A DNA stretch of 38,390 bases. Origin: Nanobdellota archaeon. GTDB taxonomy: Archaea; Nanobdellota; Nanobdellia; Pacearchaeales; GW2011-AR1. The position numbers were made by a program, and so were the translations under genes. The notes below the pieces were generated by a model. The model searched no databases, was not told the origin of the DNA, and saw only the letters and a list, made by a program, of their open reading frames with translations. The stretch is from contig DAOWJK010000011.1 of assembly GCA_030640395.1 (NCBI GenBank), positions 1 through 38,390 on the forward strand, in the 5' to 3' direction. Shown piece after piece: positions 13,955-21,560 of this stretch (the stretch's first letter is position 1; each line of letters begins with the position of its first letter).

Positions 13955-14428
13955 CCCCATCTTCCCAGTTTTCAACTTTTTATCCAAAATCTCCAACTCT
14001 TCATAAATCCCTTCAATCAGCTCATAATTTTTTGCCTCTTCCAAACTAACCCATTTATATTCTGTTAAGGCGTGGCAAAGTTTAACATCTTCCCCAACTG
14101 GCTCTGCCCACAAACTAATTATTAACGAAGGAATATTATCTGAACGAATATAAACCAAACTCGTAACATAATTAAGATTTTTAATCTCCAATCCAACTTC
14201 TTCCATGACCTCTCTTTTGCTCAAATCCTCTAAAACATTATACCAGTGAGAAGAAGTGTCTTTTTCCCTTAAAGCATAATCCAAAACTTCCAACTTGCCC
14301 CCAGGCACAGTCCATTTTCCAGGAAATGCTTTTTCATAATCCGCCCTTTTCGCAATTAAAAATTTTCCGTCCTTAACTAAAATCACAGTAGAAGTAATAT
14401 AATGTGCTTGATTTTTATCGTATTTCAT
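13928..14428 (-). CDS. Nudix hydrolase
   Basis: Nudix enzymes cleave nucleoside diphosphates linked to other groups. The 166-residue product has the typical N-terminal strand TSTVILVKDGKFLIAKR, then FPGKWTVPGGKLE and the catalytic helix KREVMEEVGLEI (about residues 71-82). The Nudix box is interrupted by an unusually long loop of about 20 residues (DYALREKDTSSHWYNVL) between GG and REVMEE. Some archaeal and bacterial members share such a loop, so I take it as native. The substrate is unknown. The 3' end is duplicated at 13070-13110. Confidence 0.9.
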   Translation of the reverse strand: MKYDKNQAHYITSTVILVKDGKFLIAKRADYEKAFPGKWTVPGGKLEVLDYALREKDTSSHWYNVLEDLSKREVMEEVGLEIKNLNYVTSLVYIRSDNIPSLIISLWAEPVGEDVKLCHALTEYKWVSLEEAKNYELIEGIYEELEILDKKLKTGKMGEWEKNSFE

Positions 14429-14469
14429 ACAAACAAAAGATTAAATTATTTTATAAGGATTATTGTGAT

Positions 14470-15879
14470 TTACTGCAACTTCTCAACTGCCTTCGCAATC
14501 CTCAACATCTTTTCATCTTCAAACTTGTCACAAGCAACCTGCATCCCAACAGGAATTCCATCAATCTTTCCAATCGGCAAACTCAGCGCACAATTCCCAT
14601 ACAAATTATAAGGAATAGTTAAAGCATCATAAGCATACATATCCTCAACAGAAATACTCTCGCCAATCTTATGCGGCAGCTTCGGACAAACAGGAGAAAT
14701 AATGCAATCAACCTTTTCAAAAGCTTTTGCCAACTCTTTAGAAAAAAACTCCTTTGCAATCAAAGACTTATGATAATATCTTCCATGATGCTCTGCCTTG
14801 GAAATTTCACTCCCTCCTAAAATTCTTCTCATAACTTCTGGACCGCAAGCATCCTCAATTTTCTTCCCATACCTCCTGCCATCCAGTCTCCGGGTTGCAG
14901 AAAAAAACTCAACATAAACCAAAGGATAATAAGTCGCAACAGCCAACTCAAAATTAGAAATCTTTATCTTCCTAATCTCCCACCCATATTTTTCGCTGGC
15001 TTTTTTAATTCTCTCCCCAATCAAATCATCAATTCTCTTATCCCGAGACTCAAAATCCAAAACACCAACAACTAACTTCCTAGGAACTTTATTCAAGTTC
15101 TTCAAATCAATTTTCTTGCCCCGTAATGCAGCCTCGTCAGAGGTTCTCGTGCCCTCTTTGGGTATACTTTGGGGTACACCAGGCGGTGTGCTTTCCTGAG
15201 AAATAGAATCTTTCTCATCTTTGCCATAAATCACACTTAACAACAAACCAGCATCTAAAACATTTTTTGCAATAGGTCCAATCTGATCTAAACTCATAGA
15301 AAGATCAATTAAACCATAACGAGAAACAGATGAATAAGTTGGCTTCACTCCAACAACTCCGCAGTGCGACGCAGGATTTCTTATGCTCCCTCCAGTGTCA
15401 GAACCCAAAGCCATGTCGCAAAAACCCGCAGCCACAGCAGCCACACTACCCGACGACGAACCTCCAGGAACAAAACCAAAAGCAGCAGGATTTTTCGTCG
15501 CACCAAAAGCACTTGTCTCACCAGAACTCCCGCACGCAAACTCATCACAATTTGCCATTCCCAAAATAATCCCTCCCTGGTCTTTAATCTTCTTAATCAC
15601 AGTTGCATCATAACCTGCCTTATAATTCTCCAAAACTTTAGAACCACACGAAGCATGCAAACCCTTAACATTAATATTTGCCTTCACAGCAATAACTTTC
15701 CCGGCAAGTTTTGCCCCAGCATTCAGTACTTTGGGGTACACCGAGCGGTGCCCAGATTTATTTTTTTTCGCTTCTTGCAAAGCATTTGGATTCATTTCTA
15801 AAATCGCATTTATTTTTTTCCCTTTTTTATTATTTGCTTCAATTTCTTTCAAGTAGTTTTTTAGTTTTTCTGTGTTCAT
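14470..15879 (-). CDS. gatA: Asp/Glu-tRNA amidotransferase subunit A
   Basis: GatA is the amidase subunit of GatCAB. It releases ammonia from glutamine for amidation of Asp-tRNA(Asn) or Glu-tRNA(Gln). The 469-residue product has the Ser-cisSer-Lys triad of amidase-signature enzymes: K66 in VIAVKANINVKG, S141 in PGGSSSGS and S165 in SDTGGSIRNPAS. Two palindromic elements lie inside the gene in frame, at about residues 43-55 and 231-254, both in loops between conserved blocks. The start overlaps the stop of the upstream 140-residue gene by 4 bp, so translation is probably coupled. Together with gatB (26.8 kb) and probable gatC (17.2 kb) it forms the complex. Confidence 0.96.
   Translation of the reverse strand: MNTEKLKNYLKEIEANNKKGKKINAILEMNPNALQEAKKNKSGHRSVYPKVLNAGAKLAGKVIAVKANINVKGLHASCGSKVLENYKAGYDATVIKKIKDQGGIILGMANCDEFACGSSGETSAFGATKNPAAFGFVPGGSSSGSVAAVAAGFCDMALGSDTGGSIRNPASHCGVVGVKPTYSSVSRYGLIDLSMSLDQIGPIAKNVLDAGLLLSVIYGKDEKDSISQESTPPGVPQSIPKEGTRTSDEAALRGKKIDLKNLNKVPRKLVVGVLDFESRDKRIDDLIGERIKKASEKYGWEIRKIKISNFELAVATYYPLVYVEFFSATRRLDGRRYGKKIEDACGPEVMRRILGGSEISKAEHHGRYYHKSLIAKEFFSKELAKAFEKVDCIISPVCPKLPHKIGESISVEDMYAYDALTIPYNLYGNCALSLPIGKIDGIPVGMQVACDKFEDEKMLRIAKAVEKLQ
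15118..15191 (-). repeat. In-frame palindromic element, copy 3 (long form, in gatA)
   Basis: The coding-strand start ACACCGCCTGGTGTACCCC and the end TTACGGGGCA are the same as in copy 7. A 33-bp (11-codon) insertion expands the middle. The insertion contains a CCTC-GTCA-GAGG hairpin and a partial copy of the element's own CCC...TTTGGG motif. The peptide STPPGVPQS is in the same frame as copies 5, 6 and 7. Confidence 0.8.
15713..15751 (-). repeat. In-frame palindromic element, copy 4 (in gatA)
   Basis: This 39-bp copy is read as RSVYPKVLN. On the coding strand CACCG-CT-CGGTG is followed by TACCCCAAAGTAC and a GGGGCA end. It has the same length and layout as copy 7 but is translated in a different frame. 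The first hairpin gains a fifth base pair compared with copy 7. Confidence 0.8.
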
Positions 15880-16298
15880 TTTCTTATTTTTTGGAGAGGA
15901 AGTAATTTCCTCTTATTATTCTCTCTGATTTTTCTTGCTTCCAAAGCTTTAATCCAATCTGCTTCATTTTCTAAAAATTTAACCATAGAATCTCTTGTTT
16001 TTGTTCTGACAACAATAATTATTTTTAATTTCCCAAAAAATATATCAACATCAAATTTCCCGTTTTGGTAATGTCTTATACAATCTTCAAAATCCGCAAC
16101 CTTTAACTCTACCTGAATAAAATTTCCTTTTTTGTCTTCACACTCCTCAAAAAAAATACTCTTAACTTTCTCAGGATTAAATCCCAAATGCCCCATAAAC
16201 TTTACAAAACTCTCTTTAAAGCCTTCATTTTTTTTCACACTATATCTATGCCTAAATCCATCATTATCTGTTCCAGTTAAAATTAATTTCTTTTTCAT
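15876..16298 (-). CDS. Hypothetical protein, 140 aa, upstream of gatA
   Basis: I do not recognise this protein. It alternates strands and helices (LILTGTDNDGFRHRYSV, VELKVADFEDCIRHY and FDVDIFFGKLKIIIVVRT) and ends in a basic tail (RENNKRKLLPLQKIRK). It has no signal sequence. Its stop overlaps the gatA start, and its start overlaps the stop of the nucleotidase gene, each by 4 bp, so three genes are translationally coupled. The basic C-terminus would suit RNA binding, but that is speculation. Confidence 0.65.
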   Translation of the reverse strand: MKKKLILTGTDNDGFRHRYSVKKNEGFKESFVKFMGHLGFNPEKVKSIFFEECEDKKGNFIQVELKVADFEDCIRHYQNGKFDVDIFFGKLKIIIVVRTKTRDSMVKFLENEADWIKALEARKIRENNKRKLLPLQKIRK

Positions 16299-17140
16299 TT
16301 TAACTCCCCAACAAATTTATTTATCCAATCAAAACTTCCATCATCAGTAATCACAACATCAAAATTCTTTTTGTATCGCTCTAAATTCTCCTCAACACTT
16401 TCATTCAAAAAACCAACTGAAACTAAATTATCATAATCAAAACCCTCAATCATCCCCAAATCTCCTAAACTATCCCCAATCAACAAAACATTTTTCCTTT
16501 TCAAAAGCTCACCATAAATAGGGAGATTTTTTACAGAAATTTCAGATTTGTTCATCACATGAATTATCGGTTCGTGAACCCCAATCGCATTCTCCTCTCC
16601 ATCCCATTTATATAAATTAGAAATTATATGAATATTATTATACAAAATTCCCTCTTTTTCAAGATACATCGGAATTGTATCCCCAACACCACTAGAAGAA
16701 AGAATAACCAACAAAATATTTTTTTCCTTTAAAAATTTAAGAAACTCAACAACACCTTCCCTAAATTCAAGAGACTCGTCATTGACAACTTTTTCCAAAT
16801 CAGATTTATTCAAACCAGATTTAATCAGCAAATCAAAATGTGCATTCCACCATTCATTCATTTTTTTAGATTTCTCCTCATCCTTAACATCAGTAGCAAT
16901 TTCAATTGGGTGATATTTATCAAAAAGTTCATGAGCTTTTTTTGCATAACCTTCAGTTAAATAATTTCCATTACGCAAATGTGAAATAATTGTATTCGCT
17001 TTCTTCTCATTAAAAAACGCCTTTGTTAAAGTCCTATCAAAATCAGCAAGAACATGAAATTTATCTGCTCCATCTTCTAAAATCTTTTTCTTTTTTTCTT
17101 CTAAACTTTCTTCATTAGCAATAATAACTTCATTTACCAT
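16295..17140 (-). CDS. UMPH-1-like pyrimidine 5'-nucleotidase (HAD superfamily)
   Basis: The 281-residue product matches the UMPH-1 type of HAD phosphatases, which remove phosphate from pyrimidine 5'-monophosphates. Motifs are complete: motif I LADFDRTLTKAFF (D33 and D35 region), motif II LLVILSSSGVGDTIP, and motif IV VLLIGDSLGDLGMIEGF. HIISNLYKWDGE and IIHVMNKSE are family segments. Activity on CMP or UMP is taken from the family. It lies in an operon-like run from the probable gatC gene through the 140-residue gene to gatA; it starts 36 bp after the gatC stop. Confidence 0.85.
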   Translation of the reverse strand: MVNEVIIANEESLEEKKKKILEDGADKFHVLADFDRTLTKAFFNEKKANTIISHLRNGNYLTEGYAKKAHELFDKYHPIEIATDVKDEEKSKKMNEWWNAHFDLLIKSGLNKSDLEKVVNDESLEFREGVVEFLKFLKEKNILLVILSSSGVGDTIPMYLEKEGILYNNIHIISNLYKWDGEENAIGVHEPIIHVMNKSEISVKNLPIYGELLKRKNVLLIGDSLGDLGMIEGFDYDNLVSVGFLNESVEENLERYKKNFDVVITDDGSFDWINKFVGELK

Positions 17141-17176
17141 TTTTTCTTTCTGTCAAATTTATTTGATAGCAAAAAA

Positions 17177-17440
17177 TCATTGCCATGACTTCCTCTCCCC
17201 AATAATAAAATCTTTATTTTTATTCGGTGCATTCTCAAACATAATTTTCCTAAACTCATTATCACACTTTTCTCCCTCACCTTCTTCTCTTTCTCCTTTG
17301 TCTCTCTCAATCAAAGGCTCTGCCATTTTCTTATCAATCTTAGAAAGCTTTTTAGAAAAACTATCCATTATTTTTTTTGCCTGCTCTTTAATTTCTTGTT
17401 TTTCTTTTTCAGAAACCTTGTGCCATAAAAAATCTGCCAT
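17177..17440 (-). CDS. gatC: Probable amidotransferase subunit C (GatC-like)
   Basis: GatC holds GatA and GatB together in the amidotransferase. This 87-residue protein has the right size. It has an N-terminal helix pair (EKEKQEIKEQAKKIMDSFSK), a disordered acidic linker (ERDKGEREEGEGEK) and a C-terminal NAPNKNKDFIIGERKSW that resembles the alanine-proline tail segment (AP...) by which GatC wraps its partners. Similarity is limited, so I rely partly on context: same strand, first gene of the run that ends in gatA. A CTTATAAAC box about 25 nt before the ATG suggests that the promoter of the run lies here. Confidence 0.5.
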   Translation of the reverse strand: MADFLWHKVSEKEKQEIKEQAKKIMDSFSKKLSKIDKKMAEPLIERDKGEREEGEGEKCDNEFRKIMFENAPNKNKDFIIGERKSWQ

Positions 17441-17470
17441 AAAAACTAATAGAATAAGAAGTTTATAAGA

Positions 17471-18304
17471 TTATTTAATGAACCTAACATCAATTTTCTT
17501 TTTCTCATCAATCTCAATTATCACTGCCTTGCCTTCATAAGCAGGACCAATCGCGACTATTTTTGTCTTCCCGAGTTTTTTCATTCCCTGATATTCATGC
17601 ATATGTCCGCATAAAAATAATTTTGGTTGGTATTTTTTTATATATTTTGTAAAATATTTATCTCCAATATGTTTTTCATTTAAAGGACTTTGTTTATTAT
17701 TAATTTTATCAAAATAACCATAAGGAACATCATGTCCAATAAAAATAACACCATTATAATTTTTTAATCTATAAAAAATTTTTTTCAATCTATTATCCCA
17801 TTTTTTATTTAAAGTTTTTATTTTTTTATTTTTATTTTTATCAAGTTTAATAAAACCTTTTGCACTTGCTCCACGATAACCTGAAAACCCTGCTAAAACA
17901 AAATTATTAATTTTTTTAAAATTAGTTTTTAATAGTCTTATATTCAAAATCCTACATTGATATTCTAACCCTTTTAACCCAAATTCTTTCATTTCATTAT
18001 CTAAACTATCAGCATTACCATAAATTGCAATTATTGGTTTACCTAACAATGTCAATTCTTTTAAAATTTTAAACTGGGATTTAATCGCTTTTCTTTCAAG
18101 TTCTTTATATTTCTTTTTTCCAATAATCTCAATCAAACTTTTATTCTTAATCTCATTCCAATATTTAAAATTAAGATTTCTCATTTTAGAAGTATCTGCA
18201 TAATCCCCCAATCCAACAATCAAATCAACATCCTCTTTTTTTATTTTATTTTTCAACTTCTCAGTAAACTTTCCATGAAAATCTCCTATTGCTAATATTC
18301 TCAT
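17471..18304 (-). CDS. Metallophosphoesterase (calcineurin-like)
   Basis: The product of about 277 residues has the metal-binding blocks of calcineurin-like phosphoesterases in order: MRILAIGDFHGKF, VGLGDYADTS, IAIYGNADS (the usual GNHD or GNCD), VIFIGHDVPYG and LFLCGHMHEYQG. The substrate cannot be told from sequence. The start MRILAIGD is preferred over an ATG two codons upstream because family members begin that way and a TTTTTAAATT box lies about 26 nt before it. The middle region is unusually lysine-rich and AT-rich. Confidence 0.88.
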   Translation of the reverse strand: MRILAIGDFHGKFTEKLKNKIKKEDVDLIVGLGDYADTSKMRNLNFKYWNEIKNKSLIEIIGKKKYKELERKAIKSQFKILKELTLLGKPIIAIYGNADSLDNEMKEFGLKGLEYQCRILNIRLLKTNFKKINNFVLAGFSGYRGASAKGFIKLDKNKNKKIKTLNKKWDNRLKKIFYRLKNYNGVIFIGHDVPYGYFDKINNKQSPLNEKHIGDKYFTKYIKKYQPKLFLCGHMHEYQGMKKLGKTKIVAIGPAYEGKAVIIEIDEKKKIDVRFIK

Positions 18305-18355
18305 AACCATTCCAAGAAATCTTAATTTAAAAACTTAAGGTGTTAATCTATCCCT

Positions 18356-18400
18356 GCGTCAAGTTACGCCTTGATGCAATGACGACTCAGGGAGTGAGTC
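18356..18400. terminator. Two hairpins at the aspS 3' end
   Basis: GCGTCAAG (18356-18363) pairs with CTTGATGC (18370-18377), and GACTCA (18384-18389) pairs with TGAGTC (18395-18400). The second hairpin overlaps the aspS stop codon. They are GC-richer than their surroundings and lack a following T-run on the aspS strand. They could therefore be mRNA 3'-end structures or another palindromic insertion rather than a classic terminator. Confidence 0.5.
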
Positions 18401-19742
18401 GGTCTTTATCCCTCGGAAACAAAACAGCTTCTCTAATATTTGGTAAACCCAAAAGAGCTTGTGTAAATCTTTCGATTCCAATACTCCATCCTGCATGAGG
18501 CGGAGCACCAAATTTAAAACTATCAATATAATTTTTGAAATCCTTTGGATTCAAACCATTTGCCTTCAACCTCTTTTCCAAAAGTTCAGGAATATGAATC
18601 CTCTGCCCCCCTGAACTAATCTCCATTCCTTTGTAAATAGCATCAAAACCTTCGCTCAATTCTGCATCTGCTTTTTCCGCTTTACTTTGACCACGCTTGG
18701 ACGAAGTACGTAAGGATTCCTGTCCTTGCTTTGGCATAATATAAAACGGCTTTCCTTTCATAGGCCAATCATAAACAAAAACAAGCGTGTCTGAAAACAA
18801 CTCATCAAGTTTTCTCTCTGCCTCACCAGTTAAATCATCATCCCCAATTTTAACCTTATGTTTTTTCATCAGCTCAGCAACTTCCTTAAATGTCATATAC
18901 TTTGTCTTCGGCACTTTCAACTTAACCCCCAGCAAATCCAACTCTGCCTTATTCTTTTTAATAACTTCCCCGACAATATATTTCACAACACCTTCCATTT
19001 CCTTTAAAACAATTTTCGCATCTGCAAAAGCCATCTCAATATCCATCTGCCGACACTCATTCAAATGCCGAACAGTGTTGTGCTTTTCTGCTCTCCAAAC
19101 AGGAGTAATAGTCACAATATTCTCCATGGCACACGCAAGCATCTGCTTATACAACTGCGGACTCTGTGCAAGATAAATTTTCTTCTCAAAATACTTCACC
19201 TCAAACAACTCAGTCCCGCCTTCAGAACTCGCACTAATCAGCGAAGGCAACTGCACATCAATAAAACCCTTATCCACAAAATAATTCTTAAAAGCCGAAC
19301 CAATCGTGGACTGAATTTTAAAAATCGCCTGAGTCCTGGTCCTGTGCAAATCCAAACATCTCCAGTCCAGTCTCTTCGGCAACTCTGTCTTTGAATGTTC
19401 AGAAACATCAATCACCAGCTCCTCTGCAAAACTCAAAACTTCAAATTCCTCCGGAACAATTTCCCTGCCTCCGGGCGCCTGCTTTGAATCTTTCACAAAA
19501 CCCTTAACATAAACAACAGACTCTCGCGAAACATTATCCATGCTCTTAAAAATTTTATCATCAACTTTTCCTTTCACAGCAGTAATCTGAATAATTCCGG
19601 AAACATCCCTTAACAAAAGAAACCTAATCTTCCCAAGCCCCCGAGTATTATGCACCCAGCCAGCAACCTCAACTCTTTTAGATTTCAAATTAAAAACATC
19701 TTTGACAAGAACTCTTTTCTCATTTAATTTTTTTAAATTCAT
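18387..19742 (-). CDS. aspS: Aspartyl-tRNA synthetase, archaeal type
   Basis: AspRS charges tRNA with aspartate. The 451-residue product has the N-terminal anticodon-binding OB domain (VEVAGWVHNTRGLGKIRFLL). It then shows class II motifs: FVDVQLPSLISASSEGGTELF-type sequence (motif 1 region), VWRAEKHNTVRHLNE (motif 2) and SIGIERFTQALLGLPNIREA (motif 3), ending FPRDKDRLTP as in archaeal forms. Length and lack of the bacterial insertion domain fit the archaeal type, often non-discriminating, which agrees with the presence of GatCAB. Between PFYIMP and FDAIYKGMEISSGG it has about 18 extra residues that coincide with a palindromic DNA stretch. Confidence 0.96.
   Translation of the reverse strand: MNLKKLNEKRVLVKDVFNLKSKRVEVAGWVHNTRGLGKIRFLLLRDVSGIIQITAVKGKVDDKIFKSMDNVSRESVVYVKGFVKDSKQAPGGREIVPEEFEVLSFAEELVIDVSEHSKTELPKRLDWRCLDLHRTRTQAIFKIQSTIGSAFKNYFVDKGFIDVQLPSLISASSEGGTELFEVKYFEKKIYLAQSPQLYKQMLACAMENIVTITPVWRAEKHNTVRHLNECRQMDIEMAFADAKIVLKEMEGVVKYIVGEVIKKNKAELDLLGVKLKVPKTKYMTFKEVAELMKKHKVKIGDDDLTGEAERKLDELFSDTLVFVYDWPMKGKPFYIMPKQGQESLRTSSKRGQSKAEKADAELSEGFDAIYKGMEISSGGQRIHIPELLEKRLKANGLNPKDFKNYIDSFKFGAPPHAGWSIGIERFTQALLGLPNIREAVLFPRDKDRLTP
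18679..18731 (-). repeat. Possible in-frame insertion in aspS
   Basis: Archaeal AspRS proteins normally have about 10 residues between PFYxMP and the FDxxxxGxEISSG motif; here there are about 28. The extra DNA is GC-richer and contains small dyads: AAGGA...TCCTT (18712-18727) and a GGAC...GTCC pair. It does not contain the TACCCC core of the seven-copy family, so it may be a separate family or a decayed copy. Confidence 0.4.
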
Positions 19743-19759
19743 AATTATAAGAAAAATCT

Positions 19760-20080
19760 TTAATATTTAAATCTTCGTTCATAGGTTTTGTGGTCCATCC
19801 ATTCAAGAATAATCGAAAACACAATTAAATTTTTTCCTTCAACACTATAAAGCAATCTCCATGCTCCAGGAAGATTATATTTCCACACATTTCGAATATT
19901 AAATCTTTGGATATATTCCTTAGGAATTAATCTTTTAGGAACCTGAATTCCACAAAACACATTCTCTTCAATATCTTCAAAAGCCCTGCAAATAAAAGAA
20001 TACAATTTTTCATCGCTATTTTTCAATCTTTCAAACGACTTTTTTATTTTATCAGTAGCAAATTGTATTTCACTATTCAT
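19760..20080 (-). CDS. RelE/ParE-like toxin
   Basis: The 106-residue product has the RelE-fold pattern. Two N-terminal helices (KIKKSFERLKNSDEKLYSFI) are followed by IPKEYIQRFNIRNVWKYNLPGAWRLLYSV and a final strand VFSIILEWMDHKTYERRF. The segment WKYNLPGAWRLLYS resembles archaeal RelE-like proteins. Such toxins cut mRNA on the ribosome. Its start overlaps the stop of the 96-residue gene by 4 bp, the usual arrangement of a toxin-antitoxin pair with the antitoxin first. Toxin activity is inferred from the family. Confidence 0.75.
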   Translation of the reverse strand: MNSEIQFATDKIKKSFERLKNSDEKLYSFICRAFEDIEENVFCGIQVPKRLIPKEYIQRFNIRNVWKYNLPGAWRLLYSVEGKNLIVFSIILEWMDHKTYERRFKY

Positions 20081-20367
20081 CTTTTTCTCCAGAATAAATG
20101 TGTTTCTTTTAATCTTTTTTCAACATCATCCGGATAAAAAATCCACCCTATTTTTCCTTCTGCATCTACAGAAATCTTTCTAGATAAAATCAAATAATCT
20201 ATAATCACACTAAATGTTTGATACATCATTTTTTTTTGTAAATGCAACCAAAGCTGTTTCTTTCTAAATTCTCCGTCATATTTTTTTATATATTCTTCAA
20301 CAAAAAGCACAGTGTCAAGACGGGGAAATCTTGCAGAAGGATTTTCTTTTCTAAGTAGTTTTAACAT
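20077..20367 (-). CDS. Probable antitoxin partner of the RelE-like protein
   Basis: The 96-residue protein precedes the RelE-like gene and overlaps it by 4 bp. It has a helical, winged-helix-like middle (TVLFVEEYIKKYDGEF, KKQLWLHLQKKMMYQ and FSVIIDYLILSRKISVD) and a C-terminal strand with EGKIGWIFYPDD. I do not recognise a named antitoxin family. Its place and a palindrome in its promoter support an antitoxin and autorepressor role. Confidence 0.6.
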   Translation of the reverse strand: MLKLLRKENPSARFPRLDTVLFVEEYIKKYDGEFRKKQLWLHLQKKMMYQTFSVIIDYLILSRKISVDAEGKIGWIFYPDDVEKRLKETHLFWRKR

Positions 20368-20372
20368 AGTTA

Positions 20373-20384
20373 TATCAATTGATA
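20373..20384 (-). promoter_or_regulatory. Palindrome in toxin-antitoxin promoter
   Basis: A perfect 12-bp palindrome TATCAATTGATA lies between a TTTATAAA box (about 20390-20397) and the ATG of the antitoxin gene. It is placed where a repressor would block transcription start, as is common for toxin-antitoxin operons. Confidence 0.55.
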
Positions 20385-20463
20385 CACCTTTATAAATTTT
20401 ACTAAAAAAATTATTTATTAACTTATTTGAAATTACACTCTATACAAAGTGTTCATTTTATCC

Positions 20464-21525
20464 TCAACCAAACAATTTTCTAAACCAATTAAGAATCTTT
20501 TTTATCAAACCCTCGCTGATACATTCGTTAGAAATACACACATTGCTTTTGCATTCAAAATTATTATGGCATGTTTCTTTTTTATCCTCTTGCTCAACAA
20601 AATTACCATCAGGAGCACAATATCTCTTTGAAGTTCTATAACCAATTGGATAGCATTTATCATCTAACTCACAACCACCACAAAAATGCACAACTTCCCC
20701 TTCTTCTTCAAACTCCCCATCACAGTTAGGTTTATCTTTCCAAATTCCACCCTGACTTTCACATAAAAATTGAGAAATACCTTCAATACAACTTTCTTCT
20801 TGTCTGCACACTCCCCTGCAATATGAAGCTAATTTACAAAATGTTAAAGATTTCCGATAATTAGAATCGCAATTTGATTCAATAGTATCCTGACACCAAT
20901 TCCCTATTTTTGTTTTCTCACAACAATAAGTTTCTATTTCCTTTGATTCAGATTCTCCAACAATTACTCTTATACAAGCACCGTCTTTACAACCGTCTGG
21001 ACAATAATAATTATCATAATTATGCTCTGGATATCTGGAATCACAAAATTTTTCTTGTAAAAAATAATCATCTAAACAAAAATCAACTTCAGTAGTTCCA
21101 TCAACAGTTATCATACCTTTAACATAATAATCTAATCCTCCATCAGAATCTATACATTGATTATTTTCAACCTTTTCTGTTTCATCTTTGAGGTACATAC
21201 AAAAATCTATGTGGGTCGGGACAACATGCGTTCCAGTATCCTGACCCAATTTCATAATTGTCCTTCCATCGTCAAGTGTAAATTCCCCATTAGTTTGGCT
21301 TTCATAACTTACCCCATTAATAGTTATGTTTAACAAATCTATATTGGGAGAAATTCCACCAACCTTTCTTCCAAAAATTTCGTAATCTTCTCCATTAAAA
21401 GCATAAATAAAATTTTCCATATGATCCAATAATGGAATCACCTCCTTAGGTTCACAAGTAGCACTAACAACCCCTCCAACAATCAACACAAAAATCAATC
21501 CAATTAACAAAATAAATTTTTTCAT
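20464..21525 (-). CDS. Secreted cysteine-rich protein, unknown function
   Basis: The 353-residue product has a clear signal peptide (MKKFILLIGLIFVLIVGGVV, then SATC). The mature part has more than 30 cysteines. The first 120 residues look beta-rich (EDYEIFGRKVGGISPNIDLL). The rest has many short cysteine-spaced segments such as YCPDGCKDGACI, YCRGVCRQEESC and CESQGGIWKDKPNC. The last is typical of DPANN surface proteins. A C-terminal NECISEGLIKKILNWFRKLFG could be an amphipathic helix for membrane association. No enzyme motif is visible. Confidence 0.8.
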   Translation of the reverse strand: MKKFILLIGLIFVLIVGGVVSATCEPKEVIPLLDHMENFIYAFNGEDYEIFGRKVGGISPNIDLLNITINGVSYESQTNGEFTLDDGRTIMKLGQDTGTHVVPTHIDFCMYLKDETEKVENNQCIDSDGGLDYYVKGMITVDGTTEVDFCLDDYFLQEKFCDSRYPEHNYDNYYCPDGCKDGACIRVIVGESESKEIETYCCEKTKIGNWCQDTIESNCDSNYRKSLTFCKLASYCRGVCRQEESCIEGISQFLCESQGGIWKDKPNCDGEFEEEGEVVHFCGGCELDDKCYPIGYRTSKRYCAPDGNFVEQEDKKETCHNNFECKSNVCISNECISEGLIKKILNWFRKLFG

Positions 21526-21560
21526 AACCCTCTTAATAAAACATTATTTAAAAAACTTTC

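Noticed and set aside
13928..14428. Long loop inside the Nudix box as another palindromic insertion
   Set aside because: The DNA lacks the TACCCC core and hairpins, and Nudix proteins with a similar long loop are known to me, so I treat it as native.
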